A stretch of DNA of 64,000 nucleotides from Bacteroidales bacterium. GTDB lineage: Bacteria > Bacteroidota > Bacteroidia > Bacteroidales > VadinHA17. Location: positions 62,001-126,000 of the forward strand of contig JALHSP010000062.1 in NCBI GenBank assembly GCA_022865305.1. The letters run 5' to 3'. The notes beneath the pieces were generated by a model. It was not told where the DNA came from. It searched no databases and saw only the letters and a program-made list of their open reading frames with translations. A program made the position numbers and the translations under genes. Shown piece after piece: positions 50,186 to 59,661 of this stretch (within the stretch, counting starts at the first letter, position 1; every line of letters begins with the position of its first letter).

Positions 50186-51316
50186 TTACTTCAGTTCCTT
50201 AATATTCCACTCTTTATACCATTTGATAACAGGAATTCCATCCTCCCATTCTACAGGAAGCCATATATGACGGCTATCGGCAAGGTTTTCCGGAGTCCAC
50301 CTGTCACCCATAAAGATATAAATATTCTTTTTATCCTTTGGTGAAAGAACAAATGTACTCTGAGAACCAAAGGTGATCTTGTTCTCTTCCTCAGTGCCTC
50401 TGCCTGGATTACCAAGCGACATCCATTCTCCTGTCACCTTATCGGCAACCGCAAGCCTGGCAGGATTGGGTTTCCAGCCTGTAGTTCCGGATGAAAACAT
50501 ATAATATTTGCCTTTAGCAAAAAATAAAGCTGGTGCTTCATTTGATTCTGCCGGGAGAACACGGTAATATATTCCGGTAAAGTTGAGGTAGTCATCGGTC
50601 AGTTCAGAAAAGTGCAGGGTCATATTTTCTTCCGAGGAGTGAATATGATATGCTTTTCCATTCCTGTCAACAAAAAGGGTCATATCGCGGGCCATCTGAC
50701 CACCGGTAAAATCGCGGCGTATATACAACCCCTCTTTTACAGCTTTGATTCGTTCATCTGGTTTGCCTTTAATATCACTTTCATTGACAGATAAATTTTT
50801 AAATTCTTCCGGAAAGTTTACCGGCCAGACACCGGCATTTGGCCTGAGGCTTTTAATATACGTGTACGGACCAGCAATATTATCACTAACAGCCACACCC
50901 GTCAGGGCTGCCCTGTAACCTTGTCCTTTAAGTTCATGATGAAACCACATTATAAACTTTTTGGTTTTCTTATTATAAATGACTTTTGGGCGCTCAATTA
51001 CACATCCTGGCTGAAGAAGGGTTGACGTGTCATTTATGACTCTTAAAGCCAATCCTTCGTTTTTCCAGTTCAGAAGATCTTTCGACGAATAGCAGCCAAC
51101 ACCATACCTGGTTCTGTCTTTCTCAGTCCGGGGGAGCCTTGATTCACCAAACCAGTAATAAATGCCATTATAAAACAGTATCCCGCCACCATGAGCATTG
51201 ATATGTTTACCTTCCGTGTCAGGCCATATTTCACCAGGTCTGATCAGATTATTATTCTGCGGTCTCGCTGTAAGACCGATCATAATCAGGGGAATTATTA
51301 AAGCGATTTTTTTCAT
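50186..51316 (-). CDS. GH43-like five-bladed propeller glycosidase
   Basis: WPDTEGKHINAHGGGILFYNGIYYWFGE ... ERPKVIYNKKTKKFIMWFH. Confidence 0.83.
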   Translation of the reverse strand: MKKIALIIPLIMIGLTARPQNNNLIRPGEIWPDTEGKHINAHGGGILFYNGIYYWFGESRLPRTEKDRTRYGVGCYSSKDLLNWKNEGLALRVINDTSTLLQPGCVIERPKVIYNKKTKKFIMWFHHELKGQGYRAALTGVAVSDNIAGPYTYIKSLRPNAGVWPVNFPEEFKNLSVNESDIKGKPDERIKAVKEGLYIRRDFTGGQMARDMTLFVDRNGKAYHIHSSEENMTLHFSELTDDYLNFTGIYYRVLPAESNEAPALFFAKGKYYMFSSGTTGWKPNPARLAVADKVTGEWMSLGNPGRGTEEENKITFGSQSTFVLSPKDKKNIYIFMGDRWTPENLADSRHIWLPVEWEDGIPVIKWYKEWNIKELK

Positions 51317-51574
51317 TTATAAAACTGGAATTTTCAGGTTGATCAAATTTGTTGAAAGATATATTTTTTTCTTTGAAGTTTTTATTTTAACCACGGAGTA
51401 ACATAGAGCTGATTATCCTTTAATCCGCGATAATCCGTGTCCTCCGTGGTGAAAAACATTATGTTAAAAAATCCTAAAAAATATTTTGCAGGTTTTGATT
51501 TGTTTCTTTTTTAGGTATTAAGTCACAATTCATCAGATTGTTTTTTATTTTTGAATGAATAAACAATTAGAATC

Positions 51575-52396
51575 ATGAATAATCAAAAAACCTTGAAAAG
51601 GCATTTCCTGTTAATGTCATTGCTAATATCTGGTTTTGCTTTGCAGTATTCGTTCGCCCAGCCTGTTGTTGGCCTCGATAACTGGTTCAACCGGGAAACG
51701 AATGCCAAAACAGGAAAACCCTTTCATTATCTGTGGACCGATACAGAATGGAGTGGCTATTCCCGCTGGGGTGAGATCTATAAGAGCAGGGGTGCCAGGA
51801 TCACTACCATAGAAATACCGGATGCTGAAACATTAAGTAAAATTGATGTTTATATTATTGTCGATCCTGATACAACAACCGAGTCAAAATCACCTAATTA
51901 TATCCTCCCTAAGGATGTTAAAACCATAAAGAAATGGGTCGGGAAGGGTGGAGTTCTGGCTATACTTGCCAATGATGCCCCGAACTGTGAATTTACCCAT
52001 CTTAACCAGCTTGCCAGGCAGTTTGGTATGACTTTCAATCATGTTACTTTACACCCTGTAACCGGTACCAGCTGGGAAATGGGGGCAAGCAAGAATTTCA
52101 CCGGTCATCCGCTTTTCAAAGGTGTTTCAAAGATCTATATAAAAGAGGTTTCAGATATTAACCTGTCGGAAAATGCAAAAGCAGTTCTGACCGAGAATGG
52201 GAAAGTCCTTATAGCTGAAAACAGGTATGGAAAAGGATATGTATTTGCCATCGGGGATCCATGGATCTATAATGAATACATTGATCATGACCGGCTTCCG
52301 GAGAGCTTTGAGAACCGGAAAGCTGCTGAAAACCTGACGGATCTGTTGTTAGGGAGAATACCCCCCAACCCCCCTAAAGGGGGGCTAAAGAAATAG
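51575..52396 (+). CDS. DUF4350-type secreted protein, accessory to rhamnogalacturonyl hydrolase
   Basis: GATase1-like fold (VDPDTTTESKSPNYILPKDVKTIKKWVGKGGVLAILAND); directly upstream of GH105. C-terminus RIPPNPPKGGLKK encoded by a palindromic repeat. Confidence 0.75.
   Translation: MNNQKTLKRHFLLMSLLISGFALQYSFAQPVVGLDNWFNRETNAKTGKPFHYLWTDTEWSGYSRWGEIYKSRGARITTIEIPDAETLSKIDVYIIVDPDTTTESKSPNYILPKDVKTIKKWVGKGGVLAILANDAPNCEFTHLNQLARQFGMTFNHVTLHPVTGTSWEMGASKNFTGHPLFKGVSKIYIKEVSDINLSENAKAVLTENGKVLIAENRYGKGYVFAIGDPWIYNEYIDHDRLPESFENRKAAENLTDLLLGRIPPNPPKGGLKK
52361..52390. repeat. C/G-run palindromic repeat, copy G (inside CDS 3' end)
   Basis: ACCCCCCAACCCCCCTAAAGGGGGGCTAAAG. Confidence 0.8.
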
Positions 52397-52443
52397 CTAT
52401 TTTCAGGAAAGTTTTTAATACAATTTATAATTAGAATAAAATA

Positions 52444-53586
52444 ATGAAAAAAAAGACCCTTATAAGACTGGCAATATTCCTGTTTACTGCATCAGTTATT
52501 TCATTATCATTTATATCTGCACAGCCTGTCTCCAGGGAAAAAACCATGGCTGCTATGGTTCTTGCCAATAAATATTTCATGGAGAAATGGACTGATGTCG
52601 GTAAAACTATAATTACCGAACGTGAACGTCCAAGCAATATCTGGACACGTGGTACTTATTATGAGGGACTGATGGCCTTGTATAAACTTAATCCGGATCC
52701 GGCATACCTGAATTATGCAGTGAGCTGGGGCGAATTTCATAAATGGGGATTACGCAACGGTATTAAAACCCGTAACGGTGACGATCAGTGTTGTGGGCAA
52801 ACATATATTGACCTGTACCTGATGGATCAGTCAAAAGGGGAGAGGATAAAGGATATCAAAGCATGTATCGACAATATGCTTGCAAGTGATAAGATAGATG
52901 ACTGGAGCTGGATTGATGCCATACATATGGCAATGCCCGTATTTGCCCGCCTTGGCTTTGTCTATAAGGATAACAGGTACTTCGACAGAGCGCATGAAAT
53001 GTACCTCTTCACTAAGCTCAAACACGGGACCAGCGGACTTTATAGCACCGAAAATCACCTCTGGTGGCGCGATAAAGATTTTGATCCTCCTTATGCGGAG
53101 CCGAACGGAGAAGACTGTTACTGGGCGAGAGGTAACGGATGGGTGGTTGCGGCTCTTGTCAGAACCCTGGAATTTCTGCCGGAAGATAGTCCATACAGGA
53201 AAGAATACCTGAATACTCTTAATGAGATGTTTGAAGCACTTGTAAAAGTCCAGCGGGAAGATGGTTTCTGGAATGTAAGCCTGCACGATCCAAACAATTT
53301 CGGAGGAAAGGAAGTGACGGGTACTGCAATGTTCACCTATGGAATGGCCTGGTGCATAAATAAGGGGTTGATAAGCAAAAAGAAATATCTTCCTGTTGTA
53401 AGCAGAGGCTGGAACGGTCTTGTGAATCAATCACTCCATCCGAATGGTTTTCTGGGATGGGTTCAGGGTACAGGGAAGCAGCCTTCAGACAGCCAGCCTG
53501 CAGGATATGATAATGTTCCGAACTTTGAAGATTTCGGACTGGGATGCTTCCTTCTTGCCGGATCGGAAGTTTATAAATTAAAATAA
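52444..53586 (+). CDS. GH105 unsaturated rhamnogalacturonyl hydrolase
   Basis: 380 aa (TWTRGTYYEGLMALY, DDQCCGQTYIDLY, WARGNGWVVAALVRTLEFLP, GTAMFTYGMAWCINKG). Confidence 0.92.
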   Translation: MKKKTLIRLAIFLFTASVISLSFISAQPVSREKTMAAMVLANKYFMEKWTDVGKTIITERERPSNIWTRGTYYEGLMALYKLNPDPAYLNYAVSWGEFHKWGLRNGIKTRNGDDQCCGQTYIDLYLMDQSKGERIKDIKACIDNMLASDKIDDWSWIDAIHMAMPVFARLGFVYKDNRYFDRAHEMYLFTKLKHGTSGLYSTENHLWWRDKDFDPPYAEPNGEDCYWARGNGWVVAALVRTLEFLPEDSPYRKEYLNTLNEMFEALVKVQREDGFWNVSLHDPNNFGGKEVTGTAMFTYGMAWCINKGLISKKKYLPVVSRGWNGLVNQSLHPNGFLGWVQGTGKQPSDSQPAGYDNVPNFEDFGLGCFLLAGSEVYKLK

Positions 53587-53610
53587 TGCATCTTTGTATA
53601 ACTCTATAGC

Positions 53611-53693
53611 CTACCCCCTGAAGGGAGGTTATTTCGAAAAATAAAATAACTTAGAAGTAGGTATTAGCCCCCATTAGGGGGGTGGGGGGTGAA
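53611..53693. repeat. C/G-run palindromic repeat, copy H
   Basis: CTACCCCCTGAAGGGAGG ... TAGCCCCCATTAGGGGGGTGGGGGGTG. Confidence 0.7.
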
Positions 53694-53733
53694 ACTCGAC
53701 AGAGGACTACAGAGTTTTTAATAATTATATTCA

Positions 53734-55034
53734 TGAAACGCATTCAAAATATTAAACTAAAATATCATTATATGAAAAGGATCTTTTACACACTGATAGC
53801 CTTGAATATTCTGTTGGATTATTCATGTTCGGAATCCAAAGTTTTAAAGGACGCATCACCTCAAAAGGTGAAGGTTTCAGCTGAAAGGTTGCAACGAATT
53901 GACAACATGCTTCAGCAGAGTATTGACAGCGGATGGACTGCCGGAGCTGTCGGTTTTATTGCACGCGACGGTAAAATAGTGTATAACAAGGCATTCGGTG
54001 TAAGTAATATTGAAACGAAGTCTCCGATGCAGACAGATAACATCTTTCGGATTGCTTCGCAGACAAAAGCTATTGTCAGCATAGCCGTTATGATGCTGTT
54101 TGAAGAAGGAAAATTCCTCCTCGATGATCCTGTGTCAAAATATATTCCCGAATTTGCTCATCCGCAGGTACTTGACCAGTTTAATGAAAAGGATACAACT
54201 TATACTACAATTCCTGCCCGGCGTGAAATTACCATAAGAGATCTATTGACACACACCTCAGGGATTGATTACTCAGGAATCGGATCTCGTGTAATGGGAG
54301 CCGTTTATGCGAAAGGGGGTATTTACGGAGGCTTTGGAAATGATAAGGTACTGATTGGTGATGATGTGAAAGCTTTAGGCAGGCTGCCGCTGGGTCATCA
54401 ACCGGGTGAAAGATGGACCTATGGGTTAAATGTAGATGTGCTTGGTTATCTTGTTGAGGTATTATCCGGAGAAAACCTTGATCAGTATCTTAAAAAGCAT
54501 ATCCTGGAACCACTGGGCATGAATGATACATGGTTCTATTTACCGCCAGAAAAGCATGACAGGCTTGTCAAAGTAAATACTGAGGACCGGAACCATCACG
54601 TTGTATTTATACAACAGGATTACTTTAATTACCCCTTGCTGAAAGGCACTTATTTCGCCGGCGGTGCAGGATTAAGCTCTACCACAAGAGATTATGCCAT
54701 TTTTCTTCAGATGCTTCTGAACAAGGGAGAGTATAAAGGGAAGAGGCTTCTCTCGAGGCGGACAGTGGAACTGATCACATCAAACCAGATTGGTGCGCTG
54801 AACCGTAACCGTAATAAGTTTGGACTGGGTTTTGAGATCACAACTGCTTACGGGCAGGCCGAACTCGGAATTTCAGAAGGTTCATTTTCATGGGGCGGTT
54901 ATTTCGGTACTACTTACTGGGCTGACCCAAAGGAACGTCTTGTATGTCTGTTGTTCATGCAGCAATCTCCGCTAAGTCATGGTGAGATTCAAAATAAATT
55001 CAAGGCTATGGTGTACCAGGCATTAAATGACTAA
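53734..55034 (+). CDS. Serine hydrolase, beta-lactamase/class C family
   Basis: SQTKAIVS (SxxK), YGLN (YxN-like), C-terminal GGYFGT. ORF 53682..55034; start uncertain (53734 or 53773). Confidence 0.9.
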
Positions 55035-55048
55035 AGAACCCGGTGTTT

Positions 55049-55075
55049 CGCATTCCGCGTTCCGCGTTCCGCGGG
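55049..55075. repeat. Short tandem word repeat (TTCCGCG)
   Basis: cgcattccgcgttccgcgttccgcggg. Confidence 0.65.
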
Positions 55076-55335
55076 TTGTGGATTTAGCATTCCAGATTCC
55101 ATCTCAGAATAGCGAAAATCAATCTCAGGAAGGTATCCAGTCGATCAGGCAGGTTTGGAAACGATGCCCTATGGAGAGGGGATTATAAAGGTATTCCTCA
55201 CAGAACTTATCCCATCTTTTTCTGTTTTTCGCTCGACCACATAGATAAAATCGCCAGTGGTCATATGTGTTAAAACAGCATGTTCCCTGTAGAGGGTGTG
55301 AAGATTGTCAAAATATGATTAAGACCATTCTGTTG

Positions 55336-55358
55336 AAAAAAAAGGGGCAAAAGCCCCT
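55336..55358 (-). terminator. Rho-independent terminator for the STAS-like gene
   Basis: On the minus strand: AGGGGC-TTTT-GCCCCT followed by 8 T. Confidence 0.88.
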
Positions 55359-55381
55359 GATTCGAATCATATCTTAAAAAA

Positions 55382-55729
55382 TTAATTACTTAACAGTAAT
55401 TTATTCAGATCAACAGAAGATTGAATATTATAATGTTCAATGTTTTGAACAGTAAGTATGTTCTTTCTGTCGGTTTTGGATAGCTCAAGCATCCATCTGA
55501 CATTACTATCAAGATTGAACAGGTTGACCGGAATGCCACTTTTTTCAAGTTTCCTGGTTTCGAGAATGATCTGATGTGATGCCGATGCTGATATCAAATA
55601 AATATCTGTGAAATCCAGGACTATTTCATTAAATCCGGTCTTGTCGAAATTGAATAAGTTTTCAATAGCTGACCGGGTCGAAATACTTCGATCAAAAAAC
55701 TCATTTAATCTGACAATCTTAGAATTCAT
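55382..55729 (-). CDS. STAS-like / DUF4325-like small protein
   Basis: From MNSKIVRLNEF (complement ATG 55727-55729): EIVLDFTDIYLISASASHQIILETRKLEKSGIPVNLFNLDSNVRWMLELS fits an anti-sigma-antagonist-like STAS fold. Confidence 0.6.
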   Translation of the reverse strand: MNSKIVRLNEFFDRSISTRSAIENLFNFDKTGFNEIVLDFTDIYLISASASHQIILETRKLEKSGIPVNLFNLDSNVRWMLELSKTDRKNILTVQNIEHYNIQSSVDLNKLLLSN

Positions 55730-55868
55730 AATTTTGTTTGTATATATTAAACGTATGAATACAAAGAAAAGTTTTGTATCCCTTTTTTTATCCTCATAGC
55801 AACAAATGTGCCATACCAACTTACAAGCAAGGTAAGAATTTTATCTCTATAATAGTACCATTTTGCCC

Positions 55869-56040
55869 TGTGTCGTGTGTCGTATGTCATTCCAGTTCAA
55901 TTCTTTCAATTCTTTCAATTTTTGTCCCCAATGCTTCGGTTAGTATCTTCGCTTCGCCTCAACTTTTTACTTTTATCCTTTTTTTCACTTAATATTTTTA
56001 TTCCATTTTTTCGTAATTTGCAATCTGCAATCTGCAATAT
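55869..56040. repeat. Cluster of short tandem word repeats
   Basis: gtgtcgtgtgtcgtatgtc; caattctttcaattctttcaattttt; atttgcaatctgcaatctgcaatat. Confidence 0.6.
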
Positions 56041-56151
56041 AAAATGTAAACTCCTATGCATCATTTGTTAATTTAAGATATTTATCAGATTTTTAAATTT
56101 ATTAGTTACTTAATATTATAAAAAAAAATTAAGGTTTTATTTCTTTATACA

Positions 56152-56757
56152 ATGACAAACAAAAAGCACGATATTGAATCAGCATTTTTCGAATTTTTAA
56201 AAATGAAAACCTTCCTGGAAAATGGAATGGGGATGCGCCTTGGAAGTTTTCATTATGTGCCTTTACAGATAATTCCACATTATATAAACTCATTATTAAT
56301 AATTGATTTATTTAGTGTTTGGGAATCAGCAGTTAATTACTTTTTTGAAGAAAATGGACTTACAAATCCAAATAGTTCGAAAAAAAGGATGAAGATTTTG
56401 GAAGAAAAAAAGTTGATTGAAAATGCTGCTTATATTAAATGGTATATTGATTGGAGAAATGATGTCGCTCATCACCTTAGAAAAGTTGAATTATTTGAAC
56501 TCCAACAGGCAACAAATGATGTTCAAAAACAGATGGTTGCATGGAAGCTTATTAGGAATATTTCTTTTGGGTTCCTCTATAGAAAGGAAGACGAAAACAA
56601 TTATAAGATAGGTGTTAGAATAAATTCTGATCCAATTTTGGAATATACTATTAAATTCACTGAACAGCCAGGAGGATTGCTTACTGGATGGTCGGAAACA
56701 GCAAATTTAAGTCTGGATGATTACTTAAAACTTATTAATGAAGATCCTTTAATCTGA
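56152..56757 (+). CDS. HEPN-like domain protein (RNxxxH motif)
   Basis: 201 aa, helical; WRNDVAHH contains RN-DVA-H at 56455-56472; located 77 nt upstream of a DrmD-like helicase. Confidence 0.6.
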   Translation: MTNKKHDIESAFFEFLKMKTFLENGMGMRLGSFHYVPLQIIPHYINSLLIIDLFSVWESAVNYFFEENGLTNPNSSKKRMKILEEKKLIENAAYIKWYIDWRNDVAHHLRKVELFELQQATNDVQKQMVAWKLIRNISFGFLYRKEDENNYKIGVRINSDPILEYTIKFTEQPGGLLTGWSETANLSLDDYLKLINEDPLI

Positions 56758-56834
56758 TATTAAATTTTTAACATCATAGTCAATAGTTTTTTAATTAATA
56801 AATTTGAATATTTAAGAAATGTAATTAAAACGAA

Positions 56835-59653
56835 ATGAGCCATCCTACCATAAAACCTGGCATTATCATTAATATGCGTAATCGCCTCTGGCGTGTTGAT
56901 GAATATAATGGTATGGAGGTGGTTGCAACCCCAATTACTGGCGATTCAAAAGATAAAAGAACTTTCCTGGCTGATGTTGAAAATATAAATGAACAAAGAT
57001 TTGAACAGATAGATGCAGCTCTTCCCGGAGATCTCTCTGCCCAACGACTTTTATTAAGAGCTTACCAGTTTGACCTGATCCATGGGTCGGCTCCATTTTT
57101 AAGTCTGCACCGTTCTTCGGTGGTACCATACAATTATCAGATGGTCCCATTGGTGTTAGCCCTGGAAAAACCCGACTGCCGTATGCTAATCGGTGATGAT
57201 GTAGGACTTGGCAAAACCATAGAAGCAGGACTTATAATCTCCGAACTTATTCAGCGTGGGAAGGTGAAAAGAGTGCTGTTTCTGACTCCCGCCAACCTGA
57301 AGCCGCAATGGAAAGAAGCCCTCGATTATTTTTTTCATATAAAAGCCACAATAATAGATTCCTTTACGCGAAAGGAATTTGAAAAAGAGTTACCGGCAGG
57401 CGCAAATCCCTGGCAATATTTTCAATTCGTTATAGCTTCGCTCGATTATGCCAAATCGCCTGACATAAAACAGCAAATATCAGAACAAGCCTGGGATCTG
57501 ATGCTGGTTGATGAAGTTCACCTGTGCGCTTGCCCACACAGCAACGCCAAAGCATCAAAGCAACAAAAAAGATACGAACTGGTCAGAGATCTTAGCAGTA
57601 AGGTCAGTAATACCTTGTTATTGACGGCAACACCCCACAGCGGATATTCCGATTCATTTGCCAGCATCCTCGAAATGATAAATCCCGAAATAGTCATTCG
57701 GCATAAAAGTGGAGAAATTTCCTTTGATAAGACAAAGGCACGATTTAATGTAATTCAACGTAACCGCCCTAAACTTGAAGGGTGGTACAAAAAACAAGGC
57801 AAAAAATCACCCTTCCCGAAACGCGATCAGAAAGAGGTAATAATCAAACCCAGACCATCGGGTAAGCTTATCCAACTGCTCGATGCTGTCGAGCGTTATG
57901 GTGATTTTATTCTTACATCTGCCCGTAAAGACGACTCTTACAAAACAAAAAATATTGCCAACTGGGTAGCAATCCATCTGCAGAAAAGAGCAATCAGCTC
58001 ACCTTATGCAGTTTTAAGATCATTGAAAATCAAAATGAAACTGAAGAGAGCACCCTGGAGAATTATGTGCATGATCTTTTTTTCGACGATGAACGGATAT
58101 CTGAAGAAATGGCTTCACTCCGGCTAGACTTTGAAGCCTTTTCAAATGATGAAATCAATGAAATCAAGCGCATTACAGAGTTTGCAAAAGCTTTAACACC
58201 TCATGATGATGAAAAACTACAGGAACTTAAAAATGAAATAATTCCGGAGCTATTACTTAAAGATCCCAAAATAATCATCTTTACAAAGTATAAAGATACG
58301 CTTGACTATCTCGAAAAAAACTGCAAATCAAAAGAGTACGATACTTTTGTGATGCATGGCGACATGAGTCAGAATGCGCGTACCGATATTTTCGGAAAAT
58401 TCGACAGGGCAAAAAAGGCGATCCTGATAGCTACCGATGTTATTTCCGAAGGATTAAACCTTCAACGTCTTGCATCTAACGTTGTCCATTACGAACTGCC
58501 ATGGAACCCTAACCGGCTTGAGCAACGCAACGGCCGTGTTGACAGGATCGGACAAAAGAAAGATATAGTAAGCATCAGAACTCTGGTAATTGACAAATCG
58601 CTCGATAAAGAGATACTCGACCTTCTCCTGGAAAAACAACGCACCATCGAAATTGACCGCGACTATGCTGCTGCATATTTTGGCGATGAGGAGTATTTAA
58701 AAAGCGTTATATCACAAGCCTCTTCAAGACGTCGTAACCGTAAGAAAGGTTTTGATCCCGATGCTCCGAACCTTTTCAATTCAGTAGGTGTTGATGAAAC
58801 AAAAAAAGCAGTCAGGCAATCATTTACTACTCATGAAGAAGATCTGAAACGTAAGAAAAAGATCGAGGAGGAGACTTTTTACAGCAGCCTCGATATTGAA
58901 TTACCTGAAATTGATAAACGTATCGCTGAGACCAAAAGGATTGTCGGATCGCAGGAAGAGGTTCAGATTTTTGTAAAGTCTGCTTTATCAAGGTTTAACT
59001 CAGCAATGATTGAGACCGGAGGTGGATTTTTCGAAATTCAACTCAGAGATCCAAGATTGCTACTGCAAAAATTTGGCAGCACGATTAAAAAAGTAACTTT
59101 CGACCCCGAGCTCGCCCTGACCCACCCCGAGGCAGTTATTCTGGATGCCGGTCATTCCATTGTACGTAAACTTATAGATCTTGTTAAGGCCGAATTCTTT
59201 ACCACTGGAGGGATCTATGGTAGAAATGCTTACTTCTTTTCGTCCGAAACCGACTCAGTAGTTTTTATATATAACTTTCTTATCCGTTATACAGCAGGAT
59301 TAAAAGAGAAACGGGTCATCGAGGAACTACTTACGATTACAATTGATAATTACTCAGGAAAGGTTCTCCCAAAAACCGGGTTCAAACCTGCACAAACGAC
59401 ACGAAACCTCTCACAATCTGATCTTGCCGATACTATCAGGGAAGCTCTCTCTTTTAGCAGTCTTGACCATATAGTTCAGGAGAAAATCAGGGAACGCCGA
59501 TTACAACTTATTGAGGAGCGACAGGAACTTTATAAGAAAATACTTGTTGAAAGCAAAAGTACGGACCAGCCTGCCTGGCTCGATGATATAATCCATATTG
59601 AAGACGCAGGTTATGATTTACTCACTATTACCATAATCCAACCGCTTAATTAA
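56835..59653 (+). pseudogene. DrmD-like SNF2-family helicase, split by a frameshift near 58020-58030 (ORFs 56835..58127 and 58067..59653)
   Basis: N-part has DDVGLGKTIEAG (Walker A), DEVH, TATPHSG; C-part has KTIIFTKY-like and PWNPNRLEQRNGRVDRIGQ. Protein-like sequence continues upstream of the second ORF start in frame 2 (IENQNETEESTLENYVHDLFFDDERI). Confidence 0.82.
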
Positions 59654-59661
59654 AGATCAGC

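Noticed and set aside
52831-53430. 199-aa minus-strand ORF inside GH105
   Set aside because: Antisense shadow of a well-supported GH105 gene; composition not protein-like.
58071-58084. T7 run as a programmed frameshift site in the helicase
   Set aside because: Coding signal already switches frame about 50 nt upstream, so slippage at T7 would not restore the protein.
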